64,000 bases of DNA from Polaromonas sp. (GCF_029945685.1 NZ_JAQSDA010000007.1:124001-188000), one strand, 5' to 3'. Positions 7,206 through 15,706 are shown, counted from the first letter of the stretch. Notes: generated from the letters alone by a model not told the origin. Translations and numbers: made by a program.

Positions 7206-7784
7206 GTGGCAATTCTGATTCTGGGTCTGGTGCTTTTTCTGGGTGTGCATTCCACACGTATCGTGGCCGACGGCTGGCGGACGGCAACGATAGGCCGCGT
7301 GGGCGAGCTGCCGTGGAAGGCCGTTTACGCGCTGCTGTCGATCGTCGGTTTTGTGCTGATCGTCTGGGGCTTTGGGCTGGCGCGGCAGCAGCCGGTGCAG
7401 CTGTGGCTGCCGCCGCGCGGCATGCGGCACCTGGCTTCGTTGCTGACACTGATTTCCTTTGTGCTGCTGGCGGCCACCTATGTGCCGCGCAACGCGATCA
7501 AGGCGCGGCTGCATCACCCCATGGTGCTGGGCGTGAAGGTGTGGGCGCTGGCGCACCTGCTGGCCAACGGCAACCTGGCGCATGTGGTGCTTTTTGGTTC
7601 TTTCCTGGTGTGGGGCGTGCTGAGCTTTCGCGCAGCGCGCGGGCGTGACCGGGCTGCCGGCACGGTGTACCCGGCCGGTACGGCCGCGGGCACGGGCATC
7701 ACGGTGGTGGTGGGCGCGGCGGCCTGGGCGGTGTTTGCCTTCTGGGCGCACGGCTACCTGATCGGCATCCGGCCCATTGGTTGA
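7206..7784 (+). CDS. nnrU: NnrU family membrane protein
   Basis: About 192 residues with five to six hydrophobic spans, beginning with the family-typical ILILGLVLFLGVHSTRI and containing RHPM-like LHHPMVLGVKVWALAHLLANG. NnrU was first linked to nitric oxide/nitrite metabolism in denitrifiers, but its molecular role is unclear and many members occur without denitrification genes, as here. AGGAG at 7195-7199 sits six bases before the GTG at 7206 but abuts the ATG at 7200, so the GTG is preferred. Confidence 0.82.
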   Translation: MAILILGLVLFLGVHSTRIVADGWRTATIGRVGELPWKAVYALLSIVGFVLIVWGFGLARQQPVQLWLPPRGMRHLASLLTLISFVLLAATYVPRNAIKARLHHPMVLGVKVWALAHLLANGNLAHVVLFGSFLVWGVLSFRAARGRDRAAGTVYPAGTAAGTGITVVVGAAAWAVFAFWAHGYLIGIRPIG

Positions 7785-7851
7785 GTTTTACTAGTCAAAT
7801 CGGGCTGCAGCCCTTGTGTGACGGGCGCGGACAGCTCTTGAATTAATAGCA
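7784..7851 (+). repeat. Family A intergenic repeat
   Basis: Full-length forward copy starting at the nnrU stop, between two convergent genes. It contains GTCAAATCGGGCTGCAGCCC and a drifted GGACAGCTCTTGAATTAATAG end. Confidence 0.65.
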
Positions 7852-7895
7852 CCGGCGCGCCCCCCGCAGAGGGCTTGCGCGCTGAGGCGCAGCGC

Positions 7896-8699
7896 TCAGG
7901 GCGCAACGGCGGTCTTGATCCAGGCGATGATTTCGTCGCTCGCCACGCGCGGGGTGTCCAGGTGGCCGCCGGAGACTTCCAGGTATTTGTTTTTCGGGTT
8001 GGCGGGCAGTTTGTCGACGTAGTACCCGCGAATCCACTTGAACAGCGGGTCTTTTTCGCCGATGACCGTCATCACGGCAACTTTGGCCGGTATGCGCGGC
8101 GCGGTGACCGACATTTCTGCGTCGGATGTCGGGTCGAAGTACGACAAATAGTCCTTCGCGGTGGTGACCACGGTCTGCTGCTTGCCCTGGTTGATGTCGC
8201 TGAAGCGCTCACGCGTATCGCCCTTGCCGGCGGCCACCAGCGCCCGCGCTTCGTTGATGCTGTCATGCACCACCTTGCCCCAGGGCTGGGTGTAGTAACT
8301 CACCGGCGCGTGGCCCGGCGCGAGCCCGACCAGGGCATCCACATCGCCGCCCCGCGCGGCATACGCCATGCCGGTGGGCACCCCCATGCTGTGGCCGATG
8401 ATCACGATTTTTGTGGCGCCCTGGTCGCGCAGGCTCTTGATGTGGCCGCCTATCTCGGCCATGGCCTTGTCCAGCCCGCCGTCGAGGTAGCGGCCCCGTG
8501 ACCAGGGCATGTCGGGCACGGTGGCGAGCCAGCCCTGGCGCTCGAAAGTGCCTTTGAGCGGGCTGAAGTTCGGGTCCATGTTGCTGCCCGGATTTTTGCC
8601 ATGCAGCATCAGCACGCCGATGCGCTCCTGCGCGGCGACGGGCGCGGCGGCCAGGGCAAGGGTGGCAAGGGCACAGGCGCAGAACAGGCGACGCAGCAT
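7896..8699 (-). CDS. Secreted alpha/beta hydrolase
   Basis: The 267-residue product starts with a clear signal peptide ending in APVAAQ and continues with an alpha/beta hydrolase fold. GHSMG is the nucleophile elbow, VIGEKDPLF the likely acid strand, and SGGHLDTP the likely catalytic His. The site of action is the periplasm or outside the cell. The substrate is unknown; the LMLHGKNPGS opening is shared by uncharacterised esterase-like proteins. It is transcribed alone, away from ubiB. Confidence 0.75.
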   Translation of the reverse strand: MLRRLFCACALATLALAAAPVAAQERIGVLMLHGKNPGSNMDPNFSPLKGTFERQGWLATVPDMPWSRGRYLDGGLDKAMAEIGGHIKSLRDQGATKIVIIGHSMGVPTGMAYAARGGDVDALVGLAPGHAPVSYYTQPWGKVVHDSINEARALVAAGKGDTRERFSDINQGKQQTVVTTAKDYLSYFDPTSDAEMSVTAPRIPAKVAVMTVIGEKDPLFKWIRGYYVDKLPANPKNKYLEVSGGHLDTPRVASDEIIAWIKTAVAP

Positions 8700-8832
8700 G
8701 GGTGGACTTTCCTGGTGGTTGAACGGCCGGGGCAGCGGCCGCGGCGGGTCGGATGGCGCCAGTGTAGGCAGGCCCCGGGCCGCCGGGGAGGGGGAAAGCC
8801 CGTCCCCTGTTTATGGGGGGTGGGGCCCGTGC

Positions 8833-10533
8833 CTAGGAGTTGTCGCTGTCGTCGCGGCTGCTGCGCCAGATGGCGCGCACCAGCCACAGGCCGCCCAGCA
8901 CGGCACCAAGAAAGCCGAGAAAACCGAACACCGGCAGGCCCATCAGCGTGGGGCCGCCCTGCACCGTCATGACGATGGACGAGCCGATGATGAGCGCGGC
9001 AATCACCAGCGCCATGGCCAGCCGGTTGGCGGCGCGGTTGAGCTGGTCGCCCACGCGTTTGAGGTGGGCCAGCTCGATGCCGACGCTCAGGTGGCCGCGG
9101 CGCGCGTTGCGCAGCAGGCGCGAGACGTCGTGCGGCAGCTGCTCGGCCACGGTCAGGGCGCGGCGCAGGGTTTTCCAGGCGCGGCCGGCCAGCACCTCGG
9201 GCTGGTAACGGGCGCGCAGCACCTGGCGCAGCATGGGTGTGGCCTCGGTGGCCATGTGAAAGCCCGGGTCCAGCCCGCGGCCCATGCCCTCGAGCGAGAT
9301 GAAGGCCTTGATCAGCAGCGCCATGTCGGGCGGCAGGCCCAGGTGGTGCTCGCGCAGCAGGGTGGTGACGTCGCCCAGCATCTGGCCCAGGCTGAGCTCG
9401 GCCAGCGGCGTGCCGTGGTACTGGTCGACAAAGGCCTCGATCTCGGTTTCGAGCTGCCCGAGGTGGGTGCCCTGGCTGTCACCGGTCCATTCAAGCAGCA
9501 CGTCGGCCACGGCATGCGCCTGCCGCTCGACCAGGCCCAGCAGCAGCTGCAGCAGCTCTTCGCGCCGGCGCTCGGACAGGCGCCCGACCATGCCGAAGTC
9601 GATGAAGGCGATGCCGTTGCCGGGCAGGTAAAACACGTTGCCGGGGTGCGGGTCGGCGTGGAAAAAGCCGTCTTCCACAATCATCTTGAGCACCGCGCGC
9701 GCGCCGCGCTGGGCCAGCAGGGTGCGGTCGAAGCCGGCCTCGGGGGTGAGCTGGTCGAGTCGGTCGCCGGGGATGCCGCCCACGAAGTCCTGCACGTTCA
9801 CGCGCTCGCCGGTGTGCGCCCAGTGCACGCGCGGAATCACGATCCACGGCAGCGGCGCCATGTTGGCGGCGATGCGTTCGGCATGGCGGCACTCGGCGGC
9901 CAGGTCCAGCTCGCGGCGCAGGGACTTGACCAGTTCGCGCACCAGCTGCTGCGGGCGGTAGGGCTTGAGCGCGGGCATTTCGGCCTCCACCAGCGCGGCC
10001 AGGCGGCCGAGCAGGTGCAGGTCGGCCTCAATCACCTCGGTGATGCCGGGGCGGCGTATCTTGACGATGACTTCGGTGCCGTCTTTCAGTTGCGCGCGGT
10101 GCACCTGGGCAATCGACGCGGCGGCCAGCGGCTCGGTGTCGAAGCGGGCAAACACGTCTTCGGGCTCGCCGCCCAGGTCCTCGCGCAGCTGCGGGCGCAG
10201 TTGCTCGAAGGGCACGGCGGGCACGTGGTTGTGGAGTTTTTCGAACTCGGCGATCCACTCGGGGCCGAACAGGTCGGCACGGCCGGCCAGGATCTGCCCG
10301 AGCTTGACGAAGGCCGGGCCCAGCTCTTCCAGGGCCAGCCGCACCTGCACCGGCGGCGCGATGCGGGCCAGGTCGGCGGCATGCTCCCAGTGCAGGGCGT
10401 GGCCGGCGCGCTCGAGCCGGTCGGCCAGGCCGAGGCGGCGCACGCTGTCGCCGAAGCCGTGGCGGATCAGCACGCCGGCGATGTCGTTGAGGCGGCCCAT
10501 GTCGCGCGCGGCGCCCAGAGTCTCTGTCAGCAT
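8833..10533 (-). CDS. ubiB: UbiB/ABC1 (AarF) family atypical kinase
   Basis: The 566-residue protein shows the ABC1 family hallmarks: VKLGQILAGRADLFG (the KxGQ motif), the Ala-rich nucleotide loop AAASIAQVH, VKIRRPG, DPHPGN and IDFGMVG, and two C-terminal transmembrane helices. UbiB proteins are membrane-bound ATPase/kinase-like factors needed for ubiquinone synthesis. No other ubi gene is adjacent, and paralogues of this family are common, so the symbol is by family rather than proof. Start at 10533 gives MLTETLGAARD; the upstream frame extension is not conserved-looking. Confidence 0.82.
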   Translation of the reverse strand: MLTETLGAARDMGRLNDIAGVLIRHGFGDSVRRLGLADRLERAGHALHWEHAADLARIAPPVQVRLALEELGPAFVKLGQILAGRADLFGPEWIAEFEKLHNHVPAVPFEQLRPQLREDLGGEPEDVFARFDTEPLAAASIAQVHRAQLKDGTEVIVKIRRPGITEVIEADLHLLGRLAALVEAEMPALKPYRPQQLVRELVKSLRRELDLAAECRHAERIAANMAPLPWIVIPRVHWAHTGERVNVQDFVGGIPGDRLDQLTPEAGFDRTLLAQRGARAVLKMIVEDGFFHADPHPGNVFYLPGNGIAFIDFGMVGRLSERRREELLQLLLGLVERQAHAVADVLLEWTGDSQGTHLGQLETEIEAFVDQYHGTPLAELSLGQMLGDVTTLLREHHLGLPPDMALLIKAFISLEGMGRGLDPGFHMATEATPMLRQVLRARYQPEVLAGRAWKTLRRALTVAEQLPHDVSRLLRNARRGHLSVGIELAHLKRVGDQLNRAANRLAMALVIAALIIGSSIVMTVQGGPTLMGLPVFGFLGFLGAVLGGLWLVRAIWRSSRDDSDNS

Positions 10534-10568
10534 GGGGCGATGATAGCCCCGCGCCGGGGTTTCATGCC

Positions 10569-10629
10569 CAATGTGCCTGCAGCCCTTGTTGCGCTTGCGC
10601 AAGCAGCTATGAAAATGGGAGTGTCTGCA
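10569..10629 (+). repeat. Family A intergenic repeat
   Basis: Forward copy with CTGCAGCCCTTGTTGCGC and an exact GCGCAAGCAGCTAT core, in the region shared by the divergent ubiB-type and SH3 genes. Confidence 0.7.
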
Positions 10630-10723
10630 AGGGGCGCGGGCCCCTCGGGCTAACATGAAACCGCGGCCGCCGCGGCGCGCCGGCCGCTAAACCCATGCAC
10701 CCGGGTGCGACAAACCGCAGGTT

Positions 10724-10752
10724 TTGACACGCAGGCTCAGGGTGAAAGAATG
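10724..10752 (+). promoter_or_regulatory. Probable sigma-70 promoter of the SH3 gene
   Basis: A consensus TTGACA (10724-10729) is followed after 16-17 bases by AAGAAT/AGAATG. The -35 is perfect, the -10 weak; it lies about 50 bases before the ATG at 10802. Confidence 0.4.
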
Positions 10753-10801
10753 GGGCCTGGGCCCGCCGGGCCGCTGTGTTTATTTCTTGAACTGGAGTTG
10801 C

Positions 10802-11260
10802 ATGTCACGCTTGACCCGTTTGGCCGGATGGCTGGTTTCCCTGAGTCTGGGCACCTTGGTGCTCACCCACGCTGTTGAGGCGCGCGAGATGGTCAGCGTG
10901 AACCGGCCGGAGATCAACATGCGCGCCGGCGCGGGCACCGGGTACGCCGCGCGCTGGGCACTGAACAGGGGCTACCCGCTGGAAGTGACCGGCCGCAAGG
11001 GGCCGTGGCTGAAGGTGCGTGATTTTGAGAACGATGCCGGCTGGGTCTTTCGCCCGCTGGTCGGCAAGACACCGCACCACGTGGTGAAGGCGCCGGTGGC
11101 CAACATCCGCAGCGCGCCCGGCACGGGCAGCGCCATTGTGGGCAAGGCCGGGCGCGGCGAGGTGCTGCGCACGCTGGATCGTCAGGGCAGCTGGGTCAAG
11201 GTCCAGCCCGAGAGTGGCCGCAAGGGCTGGGTGGCACGCCGTCTGCTCTGGGGCTGGTGA
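10802..11260 (+). CDS. Secreted protein with two bacterial SH3 domains
   Basis: A 152-residue protein with an N-terminal signal sequence (to about VEAREM) and two SH3b repeats. The first contains NMRAGAGTGY and GPWLKVRDFENDAGWV; the second contains NIRSAPGTGS and GSWVKVQPESGRKGWV. SH3b domains commonly bind peptidoglycan stem peptides, so a periplasmic cell-wall or scaffold role is likely. The start at 10802 follows a GGAG site. Confidence 0.85.
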   Translation: MSRLTRLAGWLVSLSLGTLVLTHAVEAREMVSVNRPEINMRAGAGTGYAARWALNRGYPLEVTGRKGPWLKVRDFENDAGWVFRPLVGKTPHHVVKAPVANIRSAPGTGSAIVGKAGRGEVLRTLDRQGSWVKVQPESGRKGWVARRLLWGW

Positions 11261-11276
11261 GGCGGCAGAAACGCGC

Positions 11277-11339
11277 AAGCCCGCAACGGGTTGGCGCTGC
11301 GGGCTTGACGACAAAGGGGCGGGGCCGTGGCCGGCCCCG
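11277..11339. terminator. Two hairpins between convergent genes (bidirectional terminator)
   Basis: AAGCCCGCA (11277-11285) pairs with TGCGGGCTT (11298-11306), and CGGGGCCG (11320-11327) pairs with CGGCCCCG (11332-11339). They sit between the SH3 gene and the DUF4148 gene, which run towards each other. There is no long T run, so strength is uncertain. Confidence 0.6.
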
Positions 11340-11346
11340 TAGCCTC

Positions 11347-11709
11347 TTATTGGGCGGCGTTGAAAGGCTGGCCGGCCACCCGGACACCGTTGTTCACCAC
11401 CTGGCGCTGCGCGAGGTAACGCGAGCCGCTGTCTTCACCACCGAAGGCGGCGACTTCATTGCGGGAGGCGATGTACTCGGCGACCACCTGGGCGCGCGAG
11501 GCTGTGCTCTGGAACTTGGCCAGCGGGTTGTACTGGGTGGACCAGGGGCTGGTGCCCGACTTTTTGAACTGGTCGAGTTCGGCGCGCACTTCAGCGCGGC
11601 TCTTGCTGCTGTTGAAAGGCGTGGTGTCGATGGTGATGTCGTCGGCAAAGGCGTTGCCGGCTACAGCTGCGGCGGCGATGACGAGGGCGGAGGCGATTTT
11701 GCGGTTCAT
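11347..11709 (-). CDS. DUF4148 secreted protein
   Basis: The 120-residue product has a signal peptide (MNRKIASALVIAAAAVAGNAFA) followed by a short polar domain with SRAEVRAELDQFKKSG and SRAQVVAEYIASRNEV, a repeated pattern characteristic of DUF4148 proteins of Burkholderiales. These are small, often abundant periplasmic proteins of unknown function. AAGGAACC lies upstream of the ATG at 11709; longer in-frame extensions have no such site. Confidence 0.82.
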   Translation of the reverse strand: MNRKIASALVIAAAAVAGNAFADDITIDTTPFNSSKSRAEVRAELDQFKKSGTSPWSTQYNPLAKFQSTASRAQVVAEYIASRNEVAAFGGEDSGSRYLAQRQVVNNGVRVAGQPFNAAQ

Positions 11710-11914
11710 GATCAGGGTTCCTTGAAAAGTGGATGACAAATCCGGGCATGGCGGGCCCTGGTGGCCCGTCTGTTTCCAGCCTCGGTGAGTCCTTGCTTGA
11801 AAGTGGTGGCTCATCGATGAAAAGCAGATGGGTGGCAACCCGCCAGCAACAAGTTGCCGCTTCGTCGATGCTCTATTCCTGTTCTGGCAACAATGCTGGC
11901 GGTGCCGGACGAGG

Positions 11915-11950
11915 CCCTGCCGGCCCGGCCTTGCCGCCGGGCCGGCAGGG
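11915..11950. other. Perfect 14-base inverted repeat in a divergent intergenic region
   Basis: CCCTGCCGGCCCGG (11915-11928) is matched by its exact complement at 11937-11950 around an 8-base loop. It lies in the 311-base gap between the DUF4148 gene and a divergent hydrolase. There is no T run after it. I see no gene in this gap. Confidence 0.6.
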
Positions 11951-12020
11951 CGCGTGATAGGCTGCCGGGGGCCTTGAACAAATTTTCAGTGCACCAGCAT
12001 TCAGCAGCGGGAGCGTCTCC

Positions 12021-12977
12021 ATGAAACTGTTTTTACGAAGCTTTCTTTTTTTGACAGCCGGCTTGCTGGTTCTCGTCGCGGTGGCACTGGTGGCCACCTG
12101 GGCGCCGGACCAGCCGGTGGAGGCGCTCAAGCCGCGCTGGGCGCAGCCGCCCTCGCAGTTCATCCCCATCGACGGCATGCAGGTGCACCTGCGCGACGAG
12201 GGGCCGAAGGACGACCCGCTGCCGATCGTGCTGATCCACGGCACCTCGGCCAGCCTGCACACCTGGGAGGGCTGGGCCACGGCCTTGCGCGGGCAGCGGC
12301 GCGTGATCCGTTTTGACCTGCCGGGTTTTGCGCTGACCGGGCCGAACCGGCAGAACGACTATTCCGTCGATGCCTATGTGCGTTTTGTCACGGCCGTGGT
12401 GGACCAGCTGGGGGTTCAGCGTTTTGTGCTGGCCGGCAATTCGCTGGGCGGGCAGGTGGCCTGGGCGACGGCGGTGGCGTTGCCGCAGCGGGTGGCGCGG
12501 CTGGTGCTGGTCGATGCCAGCGGTTACCCGCCGGAGTCGGCCAGCGTACCGCCTACGCTGCCGCTGGGGTTTCGCATTGCGCGCACGCCCGGGCTGCGGG
12601 TGCTGACGCAGTACACGCTGCCGCGCAGCATTGTGGAGAAAAGCGTGCGCAACGTGTATGGCGACCCGTCGAAAGTGACGCCTGAACTGGTGGACCTGTA
12701 CCGGGACATGACCCTGCGCGCGGGCAACCGCCAGGCGCTGGGCCGGCGCCTGGACCAGGGCTACAGCGGCAATGTGGCCGGGTTGAAGGCGCTGGCCGTG
12801 CCCACGCTGATCCTGTGGGGCGGGCGTGACCGCCTGATTCCGCTGGAGTTCGGCCAGCGTTTTGCGCGCGACATCGCCGGCAGCCGGCTGGTGGTGTTTG
12901 ACGAGCTGGGCCACGTGCCGCACGAGGAAGACCCGGCGCGCACGGTGGCGGTGGTGAAGGCGTTTCTGGGTTTGTAA
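12021..12977 (+). CDS. Membrane-anchored alpha/beta hydrolase
   Basis: The 318-residue protein starts with one hydrophobic helix (residues about 7-28) that is probably an uncleaved anchor, followed by an alpha/beta hydrolase domain: LIHGTSASLHTW (oxyanion hole), GNSLGG (nucleophile Ser), WGGRDRLIP (acid) and ELGHVPHEE (His). These features fit esterases, epoxide hydrolases and haloperoxidase-like enzymes equally well, so no substrate is given. It is monocistronic, ending just before the vapBC promoter. Confidence 0.8.
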   Translation: MKLFLRSFLFLTAGLLVLVAVALVATWAPDQPVEALKPRWAQPPSQFIPIDGMQVHLRDEGPKDDPLPIVLIHGTSASLHTWEGWATALRGQRRVIRFDLPGFALTGPNRQNDYSVDAYVRFVTAVVDQLGVQRFVLAGNSLGGQVAWATAVALPQRVARLVLVDASGYPPESASVPPTLPLGFRIARTPGLRVLTQYTLPRSIVEKSVRNVYGDPSKVTPELVDLYRDMTLRAGNRQALGRRLDQGYSGNVAGLKALAVPTLILWGGRDRLIPLEFGQRFARDIAGSRLVVFDELGHVPHEEDPARTVAVVKAFLGL

Positions 12978-13000
12978 GCGGCTTCCCGGGTGCTTATAAT
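12972..13000 (+). promoter_or_regulatory. Sigma-70 promoter of vapBC
   Basis: TTGTAA (12972-12977), a 17-base spacer and a perfect TATAAT (12995-13000). The -35 overlaps the last codons of the hydrolase gene. Confidence 0.7.
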
Positions 13001-13019
13001 TCCTTACCCAATGTAAGGA
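13001..13019. promoter_or_regulatory. Candidate VapB operator overlapping the ribosome binding site
   Basis: TCCTTAC-CCAAT-GTAAGGA is a perfect 7-base dyad immediately after the -10 box. Its right arm contains AAGGAG, the ribosome binding site of the antitoxin. Binding here would block transcription start, and the hairpin itself would mask the binding site in RNA. Confidence 0.55.
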
Positions 13020-13028
13020 GTTTTCACC

Positions 13029-13274
13029 ATGCCCGCTGCCACGCTGACTTCCAAGGGACAAATCACTTTGCCTGCCGCCGTGCGGTCGGCGCTGGGGCTG
13101 CACGCGGGCAGCAAGGTGGACTTTGTTCCGGTGAAAGATGGCTTCAAGGTGGTGGCGTTGCACGCGGATGTTGTGTCGCTCAAGGGCCGGTTTGCCGGGC
13201 GGGTAAAAAAGCCGGTGAGCATTGAAGCCATGGACCAGGCTATTGCCGCTCAGGCTATTGCGCGCCACCGGTAA
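13029..13274 (+). CDS. vapB: AbrB/MazE-type antitoxin (VapB)
   Basis: An 81-residue protein whose first 45 residues are a swapped-hairpin AbrB domain (ATLTSKGQITLPAAVRSALGL). The basic, Gln/Ala-rich C-terminus would bind and block the PIN toxin encoded five bases downstream. Such antitoxins usually bind their own promoter; a dyad at 13001-13019 is the obvious site. Confidence 0.87.
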   Translation: MPAATLTSKGQITLPAAVRSALGLHAGSKVDFVPVKDGFKVVALHADVVSLKGRFAGRVKKPVSIEAMDQAIAAQAIARHR

Positions 13275-13279
13275 AACGC

Positions 13280-13687
13280 GTGATTGGACTCGACACCAAT
13301 GTGCTGGTGCGTTATCTCGCGCAGGATGACGCAAAACAGGCGGCACTTGCTACCCGGCTGGTTGAAAAGCAGCTGAGCATTGGCGCCCCGGGATTTATCA
13401 GTCTCGTTGTGCTGGTCGAGCTTTGCTGGGTGCTGCAAAGGCTCTACAGCGCCACATCGGTTGAGCTGGTCACGACGGTAGAGGATCTTCTGGGTACACC
13501 GCAATTTCGCATTGAGCGACGCGATGTCGTTCAAGCGGTGCTGCGGCAAATCAACAGTGCCAAAGCGGGCAAGGCCGGCTTTGCCGATGTATTGATCGCG
13601 AAGCTGGCCGAGAGTGAAGGTTGTACGCGGACCCTGACTTTTGACAAACTTGGCGCGCGCTTTTCCGGAATGACGCTGCTCGACTAG
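13280..13687 (+). CDS. vapC: PIN-domain ribonuclease toxin (VapC)
   Basis: A 135-residue PIN domain with the acidic metal-binding residues in place: LDTNVLVRYL (Asp), VVLVELCWVL (Glu), FADVLIAKLA (Asp) and TFDKLGARFSG (Asp). VapC toxins cut tRNA or rRNA and are held in check by VapB. It starts with GTG at 13280, five bases after the antitoxin stop, so translation is probably coupled. The pair appears intact. Confidence 0.87.
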   Translation: MIGLDTNVLVRYLAQDDAKQAALATRLVEKQLSIGAPGFISLVVLVELCWVLQRLYSATSVELVTTVEDLLGTPQFRIERRDVVQAVLRQINSAKAGKAGFADVLIAKLAESEGCTRTLTFDKLGARFSGMTLLD

Positions 13688-13699
13688 GCGGCGGAACGC

Positions 13700-13972
13700 T
13701 TATTTCTTGTCCGCCGCCTCCGGCAACTCGATCTTGACTTCGAGCACGTCCAGGTTGTCCTGACGCTCGAGGTTGACCTTGATGTCGTTCGGGTCGATCT
13801 TGATGTACTTGGAGATCACCGCGATCAAATCACGCTGCAGGGCCGGCAGGTAGTCGGGCTCGTGGCCCTGGCGGCCCGAGCGTTCGTGCGCCAGGATGAT
13901 CTGCAGCCGTTCTTTGGCGACGCTGGCGGTTTTTTTCTTTTCGCCGAGCAGGAAGGAGAGGAAGGAGGCCAT
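13700..13972 (-). CDS. minE: Cell-division topological specificity factor MinE
   Basis: A 90-residue protein starting [23 protein letters not shown], followed by [11 protein letters not shown] (the MinD-binding segment) and a C-terminal dimerisation part. MinE drives MinD off the membrane, making the Min proteins oscillate so that the division ring forms at mid-cell. It is the last gene of the minCDE operon, six bases after minD. Confidence 0.95.
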   Translation of the reverse strand: MASFLSFLLGEKKKTASVAKERLQIILAHERSGRQGHEPDYLPALQRDLIAVISKYIKIDPNDIKVNLERQDNLDVLEVKIELPEAADKK

Positions 13973-13978
13973 GGCGGT

Positions 13979-14794
13979 TTACTTTCCTCCGAACACGCGT
14001 TTGAAGAAACCGACCTTGGGCGCGTCGATGAAGCGCAGCGGCTTGTCCTCGCCCAGGAAGCGCGCGATCACGTCCTTGTAGGCCTCGGACACATCGCTGC
14101 CTTCCATGTGGACCGCGGGCACACCCTGGTTGGAGGCCTGCAGCACCGACTCGGACTCGGGGATCACGCCGATCAGCTTGATGCGCAGGATGTCCTTGAT
14201 GTCTTCCAGTGAAAGCATCTGGCCCTGGTCCACCCGGCTCGGGTTGTAGCGGGTGATCAGCAGGTGCTCCTTGATCGGATCGCCCCCTTCCATGCCGCGT
14301 TTGGTCTTGGACGACAACATGCCGAGGATGCGGTCGGAGTCGCGCACCGAAGACACCTCGGGGTTGGTGACCACCAGCGCCTCGTCGGCAAAATGCATGG
14401 CCATCAACGCACCGGTCTCGATGCCGGCCGGCGAGTCGCAGACGATGTATTCGAAGTCCATGTCGGCCAGGTCCTTGAGCACCTTCTCGACGCCTTCCTT
14501 GCTCAGCGCTTCCTTGTCGCGCGTTTGCGAGGCGGCCAGCACGAACAGGTTGTCGCACTGCTTGTCCTTGATCAGCGCCTGGTTCAGGTTGGCCTCGCCC
14601 TGGATCACGTTGATCAGGTCGTACACCACGCGGCGCTCGCAGCCCATGATCAGGTCGAGGTTGCGCAGGCCGACGTCGAAGTCGATGACGGCGGTCTTGT
14701 GGCCGCGCAAGGCCAGGCCGGTGGCGAAGCTGGCGCTGGTGGTGGTCTTGCCCACACCGCCCTTGCCGGAGGTGACAACGATGATTTTTGCCAT
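13979..14794 (-). CDS. minD: Septum-site-determining ATPase MinD
   Basis: 271 residues of the ParA/MinD superfamily. The deviant Walker A motif GKGGVGKTT is at residues 10-18, the Walker A' strand is AVIDFDVGLRNLD, and EYIVCDSPAGIE forms Walker B. The C-terminus PKVGFFKRVFGGK is an amphipathic membrane-targeting helix. MinD recruits MinC to the membrane and is stimulated by MinE. The gap to minC upstream carries a hairpin-forming repeat, which is unusual inside this operon. Confidence 0.96.
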   Translation of the reverse strand: MAKIIVVTSGKGGVGKTTTSASFATGLALRGHKTAVIDFDVGLRNLDLIMGCERRVVYDLINVIQGEANLNQALIKDKQCDNLFVLAASQTRDKEALSKEGVEKVLKDLADMDFEYIVCDSPAGIETGALMAMHFADEALVVTNPEVSSVRDSDRILGMLSSKTKRGMEGGDPIKEHLLITRYNPSRVDQGQMLSLEDIKDILRIKLIGVIPESESVLQASNQGVPAVHMEGSDVSEAYKDVIARFLGEDKPLRFIDAPKVGFFKRVFGGK

Positions 14795-14840
14795 GGGGGA
14801 GAAGTCCTTAAAGAATGGGAAGGGAAGGTTGTTCTGCTAT

Positions 14841-14902
14841 CCGTTCGTCCTGAGTCTGTCGAAGGATGGCTGCGAACCCTTCGACAAGCTCAGGGGGAAC
14901 GG
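14841..14902. repeat. Family B palindromic repeat inside the min operon
   Basis: CCGTTCGTCCTGAGTCTGTC at the left and AGCTCAGGGGGAACGG at the right form a large imperfect hairpin between minC and minD, about 62 bases. Confidence 0.75.
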
Positions 14903-14926
14903 AAAGACTGCAAAAACGTGCGGGCG

Positions 14927-15706
14927 TCATGCCTTGCCTGAGACCTTGATCGGTTCCATCACCAGCTTGTCGCCGTCAGGTCCGGGCACCAGGCGCACCT
15001 GCGTGGGCTGTCCCCACACGCCTTCGGGCAACGGGTTTTCGCTGGTGCGGTAGATGCCGGCAATCGACAGCAGCTCGGGCTCCAGACTGAGCGCAAAAAT
15101 GCGCGCATCGGCATTGCCGCGGGCACCCGCCATGGCCTTTCCGCGCAGCGGCGCATAGACATGGATGTGGCCGTCGGCAATCACTTCGGCGCCTGCGTTG
15201 ACCATGGCCAGCACGACCAGGTCGCGCCCGCGGGCGTACACCTGCTGGCCCGAGCGCAGCGGCTTGTCGATGACCAGCGCGCCCGGCGGTGGCGCGGCCA
15301 GGGCCGGTGCTTCGACGGGCGGCGCTGCCTGCAAGCGGGTGATCGGGGGCTCCTGCGTGCGGGCGGCGGTGATGCGGGCATCGGGCGCGGCGAGCAGGCC
15401 GGCCGCCTGCGCTGCGTCCATCTGCGCCAGGTTGCCGCCGCGCACGGCGACCGGGGCGACGCGGTAGCTGCGCAGCAAGGTCATCAAGGTTGCGAAATCG
15501 ATGGCGCGCTCGTCGGCAGCCAGTGCCGACAGCTCGACCACCAGCGGGTCGTTGTCGAAGAAGTCGGGAATGTCTCCGAAGCGCAGCGCCAGGTCGCGCG
15601 CGAGTGCGTCCAGGTCGGGTGACTTGAGCAGCAGCGCGACCAGGGGCAGGTTGGCGCTTTTGATTTCGAAGGTGGCGGGGGAGCTGGCCGGGAGGGCAAC
15701 GGTCAT
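14927..15706 (-). CDS. minC: Septum-site-determining protein MinC
   Basis: 259 residues. The N-terminal domain (FEIKSANLPLVALLLKS) inhibits FtsZ polymerisation. An Ala/Pro-rich linker (about residues 105-145) leads to the C-terminal beta-helix domain with RSGQQVYARGRDLVVLA, VNAGAEVIADGHIHVYAPLRG and GARGNADARIF, which binds MinD and dimerises. It is the first gene of the min operon. Confidence 0.95.
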   Translation of the reverse strand: MTVALPASSPATFEIKSANLPLVALLLKSPDLDALARDLALRFGDIPDFFDNDPLVVELSALAADERAIDFATLMTLLRSYRVAPVAVRGGNLAQMDAAQAAGLLAAPDARITAARTQEPPITRLQAAPPVEAPALAAPPPGALVIDKPLRSGQQVYARGRDLVVLAMVNAGAEVIADGHIHVYAPLRGKAMAGARGNADARIFALSLEPELLSIAGIYRTSENPLPEGVWGQPTQVRLVPGPDGDKLVMEPIKVSGKA

